The translations under genes and the position numbers were made by a program. Positions 8,288-17,730 of a DNA stretch of 64,000 nt are shown here, one piece after another (the first letter of the stretch is position 1; each line of letters starts with the position of its first letter). The stretch lies in contig JARJHS010000001.1 in NCBI GenBank assembly GCA_029269725.1, positions 1,111,172 to 1,175,171 on the forward strand. The letters are read 5' to 3'. Source of the stretch: Pollutibacter soli. GTDB taxonomy: Bacteria; Bacteroidota; Bacteroidia; Chitinophagales; Chitinophagaceae. Below the pieces are notes generated by a model. That model saw only the letters and a list, made by a program, of their open reading frames with translations. It did no database searches and was not told where the DNA came from.

Positions 8288-10660
8288 ATGTTGAAATGTT
8301 GTTTTACGCTGATGGCGTTGATATCTACCCTATCGATTTTCCCGCAGGTTAAACTAACGGTCGAAAAAATCATGCAGGATCCAAAATGGATCGGCACTTC
8401 ACCTTCTGACCCGGAATGGAGCGAAGACGGTCAGACTATATATTTCCGCTGGAATCCGCAAAAAGCCACCTCAGATTCACTGTACTTTTTTACTCTGAAA
8501 AATCACAAACCGCAGAAAGCCACGCCAGAACAAACCAGAGCAATTAATTTGACCGGTGTCCGCATGTACAATAAGGCACGTACTGCCTATACCTATACTT
8601 TCAATGGAGATGTTTTTTATCACGATAAAAAAACCGGCTTAACAAAACAAATCACTCAAACCTCGGACACTGAATCGGCGCCTGATTTTAGCTTCAACGA
8701 GACAAAAATTGTCTTTCAAAAAGACCGGCAATTGTATTCATGGACGATTGCGTCCGGCACATACACTCAACTCACAAATTTCAGACAAGGCACCGCTCCG
8801 CCTTCCGGAAAATCAATTAAACCAAATGAACAGGAAACCTGGCTCGAGCGCGATCAGCTGGAACAATTTGAAGTATTAAAGCAACGAAAAGAAAACCGGG
8901 ATGCACAGGAAGCCTGGACTAAATCACTTCCCGTTATGCGTGAACCCAAAGCCATTTATACTGAAGATCAAACGATACTGGGTTTACAGATCAGCCCTGA
9001 CGGAAGATTTATCAGTTACAGTTTATTCAAAGCAGCAACAGGCGCTAAAAGAACTATCATACCATCCTTCGTAACAGAATCAGGATTTACAACAGATATT
9101 AATGGTCGGACAAAAGTCGGAGCTCCGCAGGGCAAGTCGAACTTTTTTATATACGATGCTGTACGTGATACTGTGTACGCAATCAGGATGGATTCGATTG
9201 CCGGTATCCATGATTTGCCTGATTACGTAAAGGACTACCCGAAATTACTCGAAAAGGCAAAAGAAAAAACCGTGAACCGCGATGTGGATGTTTCGGGAAT
9301 CAGATGGTCGACTTCGGGAAAATGCGCCATCCTGGATATCCGCGCTCAGGACAACAAAGATCGCTGGCTGCTTTCCTGGGACACGTCCTCAAGAAAACTT
9401 AGTATAATTGATCGTCAGCGCGACGAAGCCTGGATCGGTGGACCCGGCATCGGATTTTTCAGAAGTACCGGATGGATTGACGAAAACAATTTCTGGTTCC
9501 AATCGGAAGTCACCGGATATTCTCACCTATACATCTGGAATCAATCAACAAAATCAAAAATGGTGCTCACTTCCGGGAAATATGAAGTACAGCAGGCGAT
9601 CCTCAGTCTCGATAAAAAATATTTCTATATTACTACCAACGAAGTGCATCCAGGTGAAAAGCATTACTACCGGTTAACAATAGCCGATGGTAAAAAGGAG
9701 CGCATCACCACCATGACGGGTGCTAACCAGGTTACCATTTCGCCCGATCAGAAACAATTGGCCATTCTTTATTCATATGCTAACAAGCCCTGGGAATTGT
9801 ATATCCAGGAAAACAAACCCGGATCTGCAGCAACACAGATCACTGACATCGCGCAGAGCGAAGAATTCAAAAAATATTCCTGGCGCGATCCCGAGCTCAT
9901 CAGTTTTAAAGCAGCAGACGGAGCTGAAGTCTGGGCGAGGTTGTATCAGCCTGCACATCCGCATCCTTCGAAGCCTGCAGTTATTTTTGTTCACGGTGCC
10001 GGCTACCTGCAAAATGCGCACAAATGGTGGAGCAGTTATTTCCGGGAATACATGTTTCACAATTTGCTGGCTGATAACGGGTATACGGTCATTGATATCG
10101 ATTATCGCGGTAGTGCAGGTTACGGCCGCGACTGGAGAACAGGAATATATCGCCATATGGGTGGAAAAGATCTGAGCGATCATGTCGATGCAGCAAAACT
10201 CCTCGTCAGCAAATATGGTGTCAATCCTAAAAACATTGGTATTTATGGGGGATCGTATGGGGGATTTATCACGCTGATGGCCTTGTTCAATGAACCCGGC
10301 ATTTTTACTTCAGGAGCTGCATTGCGACCGGTAACCGACTGGGCAAATTACAACCAGGGATATACAGCAAATATTCTTAATGAACCAGCCCAGGACAGCC
10401 TCGCCTACCGGAGAAGCTCACCCTATTATTTTGCTTCCGGTCTCAAAGGAAATCTTTTGATCTGCCATGGTATGGTTGATGTGAATGTACATTACCAGGA
10501 TGCTGTTAAGCTGGCGCAACGACTGATTGAACTTGGCAAAGACAACTGGGAGCTGGCCTCCTATCCTATGGAAGATCACGGTTTTGTTGAACCAAGCAGC
10601 TGGACAGATGAGTACAAAAGGATATACAAACTTTTTGAACGCACTCTGAAATCCAACTGA
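8288..10660 (+). CDS. Secreted S9-family (prolyl oligopeptidase/DPP IV-like) peptidase
   Basis: Serine exopeptidase that would cleave oligopeptides in the periplasm or outside the cell. ATG at 8288 gives 790 residues with a signal peptide (MLKCCFTLMALISTLSIFPQ). Residues about 30-530 are a DPP IV-like beta-propeller with repeated WS/FS..G..I motifs. The C-terminal alpha/beta-hydrolase domain (about 560-790) has VIFVHGAGY, the nucleophile elbow GGSYGG (Ser about 656), the acid in CHGMVDVNVH (Asp about 729) and the base in MEDHGF (His about 764). The catalytic triad is complete. The nearest family is S9B/S9C-like Bacteroidota peptidases; exact specificity is unknown. It follows the repeat island and has its own short upstream region. 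Confidence 0.92.
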   Translation: MLKCCFTLMALISTLSIFPQVKLTVEKIMQDPKWIGTSPSDPEWSEDGQTIYFRWNPQKATSDSLYFFTLKNHKPQKATPEQTRAINLTGVRMYNKARTAYTYTFNGDVFYHDKKTGLTKQITQTSDTESAPDFSFNETKIVFQKDRQLYSWTIASGTYTQLTNFRQGTAPPSGKSIKPNEQETWLERDQLEQFEVLKQRKENRDAQEAWTKSLPVMREPKAIYTEDQTILGLQISPDGRFISYSLFKAATGAKRTIIPSFVTESGFTTDINGRTKVGAPQGKSNFFIYDAVRDTVYAIRMDSIAGIHDLPDYVKDYPKLLEKAKEKTVNRDVDVSGIRWSTSGKCAILDIRAQDNKDRWLLSWDTSSRKLSIIDRQRDEAWIGGPGIGFFRSTGWIDENNFWFQSEVTGYSHLYIWNQSTKSKMVLTSGKYEVQQAILSLDKKYFYITTNEVHPGEKHYYRLTIADGKKERITTMTGANQVTISPDQKQLAILYSYANKPWELYIQENKPGSAATQITDIAQSEEFKKYSWRDPELISFKAADGAEVWARLYQPAHPHPSKPAVIFVHGAGYLQNAHKWWSSYFREYMFHNLLADNGYTVIDIDYRGSAGYGRDWRTGIYRHMGGKDLSDHVDAAKLLVSKYGVNPKNIGIYGGSYGGFITLMALFNEPGIFTSGAALRPVTDWANYNQGYTANILNEPAQDSLAYRRSSPYYFASGLKGNLLICHGMVDVNVHYQDAVKLAQRLIELGKDNWELASYPMEDHGFVEPSSWTDEYKRIYKLFERTLKSN

Positions 10661-10713
10661 TGGATATAGTTAAGTCAATTCAATAAAACTTGACGACTTG
10701 CATAAACGCGGAA

Positions 10714-10732
10714 AACCGGAAAATTTCCGGTT
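10714..10732. other. 19-nt inverted repeat in S9 peptidase/OMP gap
   Basis: Nine-base arms (AACCGGAAA/TTTCCGGTT) around one central base, 54 bp after the peptidase stop. No T-run follows on either strand, so it is a weak terminator candidate or an unrelated dyad. Confidence 0.4.
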
Positions 10733-10801
10733 GCCGCTGAGGTTAGCAACTGCTGCAAGAGACCCGTGGTTCGTTTTTATTCGTACAGATTTTACAGTTT
10801 T

Positions 10802-11428
10802 CTATTTTGATTTTTGTCTGAAAACATATCCCACCTTAAGAGCAAAATAATTGTTATGGATTTTTGTATCTGCTGAAGTTCCAAGATTTATCAATCCAAA
10901 ATTGGCAACAGCACCTAAGCTAATTCCATTTTCGAATGTATATCCGGTAGTGACATTCCCCGCGATGTCAGCGCCTTTCATATCATCATCTTCACCAAAA
11001 TTCACTTTTTCTGAATATTCTTCCCCACCATCTTTATATTTTGCTCTGCCGGCAACACCAAAAGAAAACGAGGGTCCTGCGCCAACATAAAAACCCTTCT
11101 GTTGTAAGGCTGAGTACCAAACCAGGTTAACGGGAATTTCAAGATAATGCAGACGCATTGTTACCTTGGCGTCATCGAATTTTTCCATAAATCCTTTCTG
11201 TACATAGTTAACTCCGGACTGAACAGTCAGTTTTTTACCAACTGGCATATCCAGGAAAACACCTGTATAAATGCCAGGAAGAAATGTAAAATCCGATTTT
11301 TCGTCGATAACCTTCATATTAGTTTTGGCAAAAACGGGACCTGCGAAAAGACCAACATTTGTTTTTTGTGCATGCAAATTGCAAAAGAATGCCATGGCTG
11401 CTGTTAGCAGCAGATTGAACTTTTTCAT
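10802..11428 (-). CDS. Outer-membrane beta-barrel protein (porin-like, OMP_b-brl_2 type)
   Basis: Exported 208-residue protein: signal peptide MKKFNLLLTAAMAFFCNLHAQ, then alternating hydrophobic/polar strands with features of Bacteroidota PorT-like or OMP_b-brl_2 barrels (GLFAGPVFA, GIYTGVFLDMPVG, SGVNYVQKGF, LEIPVNLVWY, FYVGAGPSFSFGV, and C-terminal YFALKVGYVFRQ). These proteins fold as eight-strand barrels in the outer membrane. The following gene on the same strand is a paralogue of similar size, 28 bp upstream of this start, suggesting a tandem duplication and cotranscription. Function beyond membrane location cannot be told. Confidence 0.85.
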   Translation of the reverse strand: MKKFNLLLTAAMAFFCNLHAQKTNVGLFAGPVFAKTNMKVIDEKSDFTFLPGIYTGVFLDMPVGKKLTVQSGVNYVQKGFMEKFDDAKVTMRLHYLEIPVNLVWYSALQQKGFYVGAGPSFSFGVAGRAKYKDGGEEYSEKVNFGEDDDMKGADIAGNVTTGYTFENGISLGAVANFGLINLGTSADTKIHNNYFALKVGYVFRQKSK

Positions 11429-11456
11429 TGTTTCTATATATTAGGTGATTAAAACT

Positions 11457-12137
11457 CTAGTGTTTTTGTCTGAGCAGAAACCCGATTTTCAGAGCGAAGT
11501 AGGTATTTGTTTTTCGTAGTCCTTCAAGCGTTGCTATGTTTGCCAATCCTAAGCAGTAAGTCACATTCATCGTAACACCGCATCGAAAACCATAACCTGC
11601 AATCATGTTGAGCCCACAATCAAGGCTCTTAAAATGGTCAGTTTCGGACAGGCCATACTTTACTTTTTCAGATCTGTCCGTGCATACATTACTATTTTCT
11701 TTACAGTCATAGTCGATTTTGCCGGTAAGTCCAAAAGCAAGTGATAAACCGACACCAGTAAAAAATCCCGATTGCTTTTCCTTAAAATGATAAACCAGAT
11801 TGAAAGGGAACTCTATATAATTTGTCCGGGTTCTTATCCGGAGTTCACCAATAGTATCACTTGTTTTTTCATATCCCCCCTTGGTTGTAAAATTTAATCC
11901 GGGTTGAAATGAAAGATGTCCTGAAAACTGTAAATCTGTATAGACCCCCCCGGAAAACCCGGTGAGATAGGTTGTGTGGCCATGACTGGTCTCAGCATTA
12001 CAAGAGATATTTGATATGACTAGTCCACCCTGAATTCCATAGGCAGTATTCTGTGCGATGGAATTATTGACCGTCAGGAAGATCGCGAGCGAGTTGACAA
12101 CCATCTTTCTCATAACAGAAGTTTTACATGTTTCCAT
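11457..12137 (-). CDS. Outer-membrane beta-barrel protein, paralogue of its neighbour
   Basis: Same architecture as the adjacent barrel protein: GVYTDLQFSG..LSFQPGLNFT, NYIEFPFNLVYHF, GFFTGVGLSLAFGL, and C-terminal TYFALKIGFLLRQ. The first Met (12137) gives METCKTSV; the in-frame ATG at 12113 gives MRKMVVNSLAIFLTVNNSIAQ, a cleaner signal peptide, and is the likelier start. Four cysteines in the region ENSNVCTD and the neighbouring strands are unusual for such barrels and could form a surface disulfide. It probably forms a two-gene unit with the downstream barrel gene. Confidence 0.82.
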   Translation of the reverse strand: METCKTSVMRKMVVNSLAIFLTVNNSIAQNTAYGIQGGLVISNISCNAETSHGHTTYLTGFSGGVYTDLQFSGHLSFQPGLNFTTKGGYEKTSDTIGELRIRTRTNYIEFPFNLVYHFKEKQSGFFTGVGLSLAFGLTGKIDYDCKENSNVCTDRSEKVKYGLSETDHFKSLDCGLNMIAGYGFRCGVTMNVTYCLGLANIATLEGLRKTNTYFALKIGFLLRQKH

Positions 12138-12382
12138 TCACGCGGGTTAGATTTGGAAGTTTCCGGGAGAGATCAATTTGTTTGCTGACTCAAAGCTATT
12201 GTCGCTGAAAGGCGAACCCTAACTGCCTTTTGCGCTTTCCGGTCAGGAATTGGTGAAAACTGTCCATTCAAAAGGCCATGCCGTTAAAACGCGGGGGTAT
12301 TTTGCAAAAAATCATACTACTTTTAGTGTGATTAGTAATTTTCGCAAAAGCGATTTTAATAAATCGGGATTTCCGCCAAACC

Positions 12383-13378
12383 ATGAGCCAGCAGTCCATA
12401 CAGCAATTACTTTTCGACACAATCAAAAGCAGGTACCCTGCAAACAAGTCGTTGGTAAGCGAACTGGCTACTATATTAAACATCAGCCAGGACAGTGCTT
12501 ACAGAAGGATGCGTGGTGAGAAAACCATTACACTGGAAGAAGTTCAAAGTGTTTGTGTTCGTTTTGGGATTTCTGTTGACCAACTGATGCATCAGAAATC
12601 GCAGAATTACCTTTTCCAGGATCATGGTATCGGCGAAGGTAACCTGAGTTTTAATGAACAACTCGAATTACATTTTGCCGAACTCAGCCAGATAAAAAAA
12701 TCATCATCTGCAGAATTATTTTTTTTTACGAGAGATATTTCGATTTTTTACTTCTACCAGTTCCCCGAATTACTGGCATTTAAATATTTCTACTGGATGA
12801 AGTCTGTGTTTGGTCATCCTGACTATCAGCGACTGAAATTCGCTATCAATGATGAGTTGAACAAATACAGTGGGATGGGTGTAAAAGCTGCGAAGAGTTT
12901 TACGGAAATCGATGGCACAGAAATATGGTCGCTTGAAAACATCAGCCAGATTCTTCAGCAATTTCGTTATCTGAGAGAACTGCAACTTTTTTCTGACCCT
13001 TCGGAGCTGAGTAAATTATATCATGCGTTGATCAGGATGATTGATCACATCGAAATGCAGGCTGATGCAGGTAAGAAATTTTTCAGCGGCAAGGCGCCTG
13101 ATGAACACTCCGGACGCTTCAACTTATACATCAATGAATTCATGCATGGGGGCAACAATATTCTTGTGCGTGCCGGCGAACACTGGATGGCCTATATCAA
13201 TCACAGTATAATGAACTACCTGCGTACAGAGGATCCTGAATTCTGTACATATGTTAAACAGCGAATACAGGAGGTGATGAAAAGATCTGACCTGATCAGT
13301 GGAACAGGCGAAAAACTAAGAAGACAATTTTTCAACCGGTTGAGAGACAGGGTAAGAGAAAGTCATGAAAATAAATGA
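12383..13378 (+). CDS. HTH-domain protein, first of two tandem paralogues
   Basis: A 331-residue cytoplasmic protein with an N-terminal XRE-like helix-turn-helix (about residues 20-70: LATILNISQDSAYRRMRGEK, LEEVQSVCVRFGISVDQL). The remaining 260 residues are mostly helical, rich in aromatic residues (FYFYQFPELLAFKYFYW), and match no domain I can name. The next gene, 52 bp downstream, encodes a protein of exactly the same length and the same architecture, so the two arose by duplication. No signal peptide or membrane segment. Likely a DNA-binding regulator; targets unknown. Confidence 0.75.
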   Translation: MSQQSIQQLLFDTIKSRYPANKSLVSELATILNISQDSAYRRMRGEKTITLEEVQSVCVRFGISVDQLMHQKSQNYLFQDHGIGEGNLSFNEQLELHFAELSQIKKSSSAELFFFTRDISIFYFYQFPELLAFKYFYWMKSVFGHPDYQRLKFAINDELNKYSGMGVKAAKSFTEIDGTEIWSLENISQILQQFRYLRELQLFSDPSELSKLYHALIRMIDHIEMQADAGKKFFSGKAPDEHSGRFNLYINEFMHGGNNILVRAGEHWMAYINHSIMNYLRTEDPEFCTYVKQRIQEVMKRSDLISGTGEKLRRQFFNRLRDRVRESHENK

Positions 13379-13430
13379 ACTGAAATATTGATGAACCTGT
13401 GAACTGACCGGTAAATAGTACACCCCCGTT

Positions 13431-14426
13431 ATGGTAAACAATGAAATTCAGCAGAAACTTTTCTCGCATATTAAATCCTTTCTTCCTGTACACCTTTCAC
13501 TTACTGACGAGATAAGTAGCTTATTAAATATCGGGAATGATAGTGCGTACCGCAGGATCAGGGGTGAAACGGAATTAAGTTTTTCTGAGCTCCAAAAACT
13601 TTGCAATCATTTCAAGCTTTCTCTTGATCAGATACTCCAACTCAAAAATGATTCGGTTGTATTCACTGCAAACGAACTCAATTACGACAAGATCGATTTT
13701 AATTCTTATATCAATGGCCTATTGAATCAATTAAAATATTTCAACAGTTTCCGTGAAAGAAAAATGTTATACCTCAGTAAGGACGCGCCGATTTTTCATT
13801 TCTATCTTTTCCCGGCAATGGCTGCTTTCAAATCTTTTTTCTGGTCAAGATCAATTTTAAATGATCCGGTTTTCAGCCAGCGGAAATTCAGCATGGACGA
13901 TGCGGAATCAGCAGAATATTACAAATTCGGGTTGCAGATTTTGCGTGAGTACAATGAGATTCCTTCAATGGAGTTATGGAATTACGAGAGTATCAATAGT
14001 ACCATTAGTCAAATAGAGTATTATCGCACGGCAGGTGTATTTGCAACTCGAAATGATCTTGTACGTGTTGTTGAATCCTTGATTGAAATGCTGGAGCATC
14101 TCCAGCAGCAGGCTGAGAAAGGTCAGAAATTTCTCCCCGGTGGAACCGATCTCAGTTACCGGGCACCCTTCCAGTTTTTCATCAACGAACTGATCATTGG
14201 AAACAATACCATCATGGTTCAGCTCGATCAAACGAAAATTGTATTCATCTCCTATAATATTCTGCATACCATGCATACCAGTGATACTCGATTCACTGAG
14301 AAAGCGTTCAAAAATTTTGATATGCTGGCCAGCCGCGCAATCATGATCAGCGGTACCGGAGAAAGGGATCGTTCGAAATTCTTTCAGCAGTTGAAAGACA
14401 AGGCTTATCAATGCCTCCACAATTAA
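13431..14426 (+). CDS. HTH-domain protein, second of two tandem paralogues
   Basis: Paralogue of the preceding gene, also 331 residues. The N-terminal helix-turn-helix is conserved (ISSLLNIGNDSAYRRIRGET, ELQKLCNHFKLSLDQIL), as are internal anchor motifs (PIFHFYLFPAMAAFKSFFW, INELIIGNNTIM, ISGTGE.DR.KFF). Identity along the whole length looks moderate, so the duplication is not recent. The recognition helix differs little (SAYRRIRGE vs SAYRRMRGE), hinting at related or shared operators, perhaps as a heterodimer. That is inference. Confidence 0.75.
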   Translation: MVNNEIQQKLFSHIKSFLPVHLSLTDEISSLLNIGNDSAYRRIRGETELSFSELQKLCNHFKLSLDQILQLKNDSVVFTANELNYDKIDFNSYINGLLNQLKYFNSFRERKMLYLSKDAPIFHFYLFPAMAAFKSFFWSRSILNDPVFSQRKFSMDDAESAEYYKFGLQILREYNEIPSMELWNYESINSTISQIEYYRTAGVFATRNDLVRVVESLIEMLEHLQQQAEKGQKFLPGGTDLSYRAPFQFFINELIIGNNTIMVQLDQTKIVFISYNILHTMHTSDTRFTEKAFKNFDMLASRAIMISGTGERDRSKFFQQLKDKAYQCLHN

Positions 14427-14558
14427 TTTCTCTTTGCACTCGGACTAGTCAGGGTTTTGATCTGCTTATATTATCCCTGAGTTATCGTTCATTGAAACAT
14501 GCTCATTAAATTCGTGTACGCAATTACAAACACGATCTCCGAATTTCAATTCCCGTTT

Positions 14559-15713
14559 ATGACCAGATGTCTCTCAATCCTCGCTTTTTGTTTGTCCGGC
14601 TTCGTGTATACGATGGTGCTTGCGCAGAATCAATATTATCCGGACAGTATCTGGGCAAAAAAGAATTCATCTGAATCTGGAATGAACGCAGCACTGCTCG
14701 ATTCGGTAATACAGTTCGCCATCAACAATGAAAATAAGATGGAAACAGATCTCCGCATTGCGATTTCAAAAGCATATACAAATGAGCCGGATTTCCGGAT
14801 TGCAGGCCCAGTAAGACCAAGAGGTAAAGCTGCGGGACTGATCATACACAAAGGGTATATCGTTGCTGAATGGGGCGACCCATCGCGGGTGGATATGACA
14901 TTCAGTGTTACTAAAAGTTTTTTGTCGACAGTTGCAGGTCTTGCTGTAGACAACAAATTAATCAGAAATATCGATGATCGTGTGCAGCCTTATGTATGGG
15001 ATGGAAGTTTTGATGAAAAAACAAACAGTCTGATTACCTGGAGACATTTATTAACACAATCATCGGATTGGTCCGGGTGCCAGTTTGGTTTTTGCGACTG
15101 GGCCGATCGGCCACCGAAAGAAGGCACCATCGAAGACTGGAAAAACAGAAAACGGAATGCACCAGGAACTGTATTCGAATACAATGATGTTCGTGTTAAC
15201 CTGCTCGCCTACTCGCTTTTACAGGTCTGGCGTAAGCCGCTACCGATCGTCCTGAAAGAAAAATTCATGGATCCTATTGGTGCAAGTACTACCTGGCGCT
15301 GGTATGGTTACGACAATTCATTTGTGACTATGGACGGATTATCAGTTCAATCGGTCAGTGGTGGCGGCCACTTTGGCGGCGGTCTGTTTATCAACTGTTA
15401 TGATATGGGTAGATTTGGTTTGCTTTTTTTACGTAATGGTAAATGGAAAGATCAACAGGTGATTTCTTCGCAATGGGTGAACGAAGCACATCAACCTTCA
15501 GCAGCTGAAAAAGGCTACGGCTTGCTATGGTGGACTAATCTCACAGACGAACTTAAAGGAGTATCCCAAAAAGTATACTACTCGAATGGTTTTGGCGGAA
15601 ATTATATCGTGATCGATAACGAACACGATCTCGTGATTGTAACCCGGTGGCTGGATGGGTCAAAATTGAATGGATTGATTCAACGGACCGTGCGTGCCAT
15701 CAGTTCAAAATAG
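14559..15713 (+). CDS. Serine hydrolase, beta-lactamase/class C esterase family
   Basis: Penicillin-binding-protein-like serine hydrolase exported to the periplasm. ATG 14559 gives 384 residues with signal peptide MTRCLSILAFCLSGFVYTMVLAQ; an in-frame ATG at 14499 adds 20 residues before it. The SxxK active-site motif is in FSVTKSFLSTVAGLA, and the second motif tyrosine in FEYNDVRVN. A later glycine-rich strand (SGGGHFGGGLF) is typical of the family. Members include esterases, D-aminopeptidases and lactamase-like enzymes; the substrate cannot be deduced here. Confidence 0.88.
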   Translation: MTRCLSILAFCLSGFVYTMVLAQNQYYPDSIWAKKNSSESGMNAALLDSVIQFAINNENKMETDLRIAISKAYTNEPDFRIAGPVRPRGKAAGLIIHKGYIVAEWGDPSRVDMTFSVTKSFLSTVAGLAVDNKLIRNIDDRVQPYVWDGSFDEKTNSLITWRHLLTQSSDWSGCQFGFCDWADRPPKEGTIEDWKNRKRNAPGTVFEYNDVRVNLLAYSLLQVWRKPLPIVLKEKFMDPIGASTTWRWYGYDNSFVTMDGLSVQSVSGGGHFGGGLFINCYDMGRFGLLFLRNGKWKDQQVISSQWVNEAHQPSAAEKGYGLLWWTNLTDELKGVSQKVYYSNGFGGNYIVIDNEHDLVIVTRWLDGSKLNGLIQRTVRAISSK

Positions 15714-15784
15714 TATGCCAATGTATTTTACCGGACAAACATTTTTAATGGCCATCTGTTACTTTGAACCATAAAAACAGGCGA

Positions 15785-16825
15785 ATGAAGAATCCGATTT
15801 ATGGCAGGCTTCCGGAGGGTAAAAGACTTGACAGGATTATGAAATCTCCTAACTACGGCAAAGGACAGTTTCAAAATCTGAGCAACACACCCGCACTTGC
15901 AGAAGGTCATAGTTATCTCGAAGTACTGTATCAGTATTTTTTTAAAAAAGATAAAAGGCGATTACCGGCTTCCGTCATTCCTTCAATAAAACCAGATCTG
16001 AGAAAATTCGAGCTGAAGGAAGATATACTCGTCTGGTTCGGACATTCTTCTTATTATATTCAGCTGGCTGGAAAACGGATGCTGGTTGATCCTGTATTCA
16101 GTGGAAATGCATCTCCACTCAGGGGTACAAACAAAGCTTTCCCGGGAGCGGATATTTTTCATTCAGAAGACATTCCTGATCTCGATATTCTTTTTCTTAC
16201 ACACGATCATTATGATCACCTGGATTATAAAACTGTTGTTCAGTTAAAAGACCGGGCGAAATTAATCATCACTGGTCTTGGTGTAGGTGAGCATCTCGAG
16301 CTTTGGGGTTTTGATCCTTCAAAATTCATTGAGCTGGATTGGAATGAAGAATACCGCTCCGAAAATTTTATTATCAATACTACTCCGGCAAGGCATTTTT
16401 CAGGAAGAGGATTTACGAGGAATAAAAGTTTATGGCTGTCGTTTGTTCTCGAGACGCCCAACATGAAACTCTTCCTTGGCGGTGATAGTGGTTACGATAC
16501 ACATTTTGCAGAAATCGGAAAGAAGTTTGGTCCGTTTGACCTGGCAATACTTGAAGATGGCCAGTACGATGTTAAGTGGAAATACATTCATCTCCTTCCC
16601 GAAGAAGTGCTGAAAGCCGCGAGAGATTTACATGCGAAGCGTCTTTTCCCCATACACAACTCAAAATTTGCAATGTCCAACCACGCATGGGATGATCCGC
16701 TGAGAAAAATAACGGTGGCAAACAACAACTATCATATACCGCTGGTGACGCCGATTATCGGCGAACCTGTTTATCTAAAGAATGGGCAGCAACAGTTTAA
16801 GAAATGGTGGGAAGATGTCAGGTGA
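15785..16825 (+). CDS. MBL-fold metallo-hydrolase, NAPE-PLD/UlaG-like
   Basis: Metallo-beta-lactamase-fold hydrolase of 346 residues. The ATG at 15785 (MKNPIYGRLP) is chosen over an in-frame TTG 21 bp upstream. Metal ligands are visible in LTHDHYDHLD (HxHxDH), ARHFSGRG, LGGDSGYD and the late histidine IHNSKF. The sequence after the metal motif and the N-terminal basic segment match the group annotated as NAPE-hydrolysing phospholipase D-like or outer-membrane-associated RomA-like. No signal peptide, so probably cytoplasmic or peripherally attached. Substrate uncertain. Confidence 0.88.
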   Translation: MKNPIYGRLPEGKRLDRIMKSPNYGKGQFQNLSNTPALAEGHSYLEVLYQYFFKKDKRRLPASVIPSIKPDLRKFELKEDILVWFGHSSYYIQLAGKRMLVDPVFSGNASPLRGTNKAFPGADIFHSEDIPDLDILFLTHDHYDHLDYKTVVQLKDRAKLIITGLGVGEHLELWGFDPSKFIELDWNEEYRSENFIINTTPARHFSGRGFTRNKSLWLSFVLETPNMKLFLGGDSGYDTHFAEIGKKFGPFDLAILEDGQYDVKWKYIHLLPEEVLKAARDLHAKRLFPIHNSKFAMSNHAWDDPLRKITVANNNYHIPLVTPIIGEPVYLKNGQQQFKKWWEDVR

Positions 16826-16833
16826 TGTATGGG

Positions 16834-16889
16834 GCTTAACGTTTAAAGTTGAACGTGAGCCTATGAAAGTGTTAGGTGCTAAGATATAA
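16834..16889. repeat. Heptanucleotide array, 8 units
   Basis: In-phase 7-mers GCTTAAC, GTTTAAA, GTTGAAC, GTGAGCC, TATGAAA, GTGTTAG, GTGCTAA, GATATAA, starting 9 bp after the MBL stop. The first three are GTTNAAC-like; the rest are degenerate. Confidence 0.5.
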
Positions 16890-17014
16890 GACAGTTTTTT
16901 CGAGAACCAAAAAACCCTGAAGTTGCGAAAAGCGGGAATTTCCATCATCCCGCAGGAATATCTTGTCTATATCTGCCTGAAACGCGGTTATGATGATTTA
17001 TAAACTCCCTGAGA

Positions 17015-17683
17015 TTACACCGCCAGTAACACAGCTACATAATGGCAAACGGCAGCAGCAAGCACCAGGAAATGCCAGATCGCATGGTTCCATTTGTATT
17101 TCTGCCAGAGATAAAAAATAATACCAACGCTATACAGACCACCACCAATCAGGATAAAAGTCATCACATCTGCAGGAATTGCGCGAAAAAATCTTTTCCC
17201 CCCCACTACCAATATCCATCCCATAAGAAAATAAACTATTACAGATAGTATTTCATACCTACCGGTCAAAAATATTTTGAAAACCACACCCAGGAAGGTT
17301 AACCCCCAGAGGACAGCTAACAACGTTATTCCAAAACTGTTGAATAAAAAAATCAGCAGGAACGGAGTATATGTTCCTGCGATTAAAAAATAAATGCTGA
17401 TATGGTCAAAGATTTCAAGCGTTCGTTTAACAGTCTTCTCACGAAATGCATGATAGAGTGTTGAAAACGTAAACAACATCAGGAAGCAAAAACCGTAAAT
17501 GCTCGCGCCGATTATACCGCGCATATTTGCTTCGTGCGCAGCCAATGCTGTTAATATAGGTATGCTGATGATACCGAACATAATGCCAAACGCATGTATG
17601 ACACTATGTACGATCTCATGCCTTATCGCATACCTGCTTTCTGTTAATGTTTTATTGTCGGGTAATTTTTGAATTTCCACCAT
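17015..17683 (-). CDS. trhA: Hemolysin III/TrhA family (PAQR-like) membrane protein
   Basis: A 222-residue integral membrane protein with seven predicted helices. Diagnostic PAQR/HlyIII motifs: EIVHSVIHAFG near the N-terminus (metal-site His), FSTLYHAF, FDHISIYFLIAGTYTPF, and the C-terminal NHAIWHFLVLAAAVCHY. The conserved His and Asp residues are those of the zinc site seen in PAQR receptors. In bacteria members are linked to membrane-fluidity homeostasis (TrhA); 'hemolysin' is a historical name. Flanking genes are unrelated, so this is a single-gene unit. Confidence 0.9.
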   Translation of the reverse strand: MVEIQKLPDNKTLTESRYAIRHEIVHSVIHAFGIMFGIISIPILTALAAHEANMRGIIGASIYGFCFLMLFTFSTLYHAFREKTVKRTLEIFDHISIYFLIAGTYTPFLLIFLFNSFGITLLAVLWGLTFLGVVFKIFLTGRYEILSVIVYFLMGWILVVGGKRFFRAIPADVMTFILIGGGLYSVGIIFYLWQKYKWNHAIWHFLVLAAAVCHYVAVLLAV

Positions 17684-17730
17684 GATGCAGCCGGATTCCT
17701 TTTGAAATCAGAATGCATCAAATCGTATGC

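Noticed and set aside
12290..12375. Possible operator dyad upstream of the first HTH gene (TTTTGC near 12300 and GCAAAA near 12344)
   Set aside because: Only the outer six bases match as an inverted repeat; the inner bases do not pair consistently.
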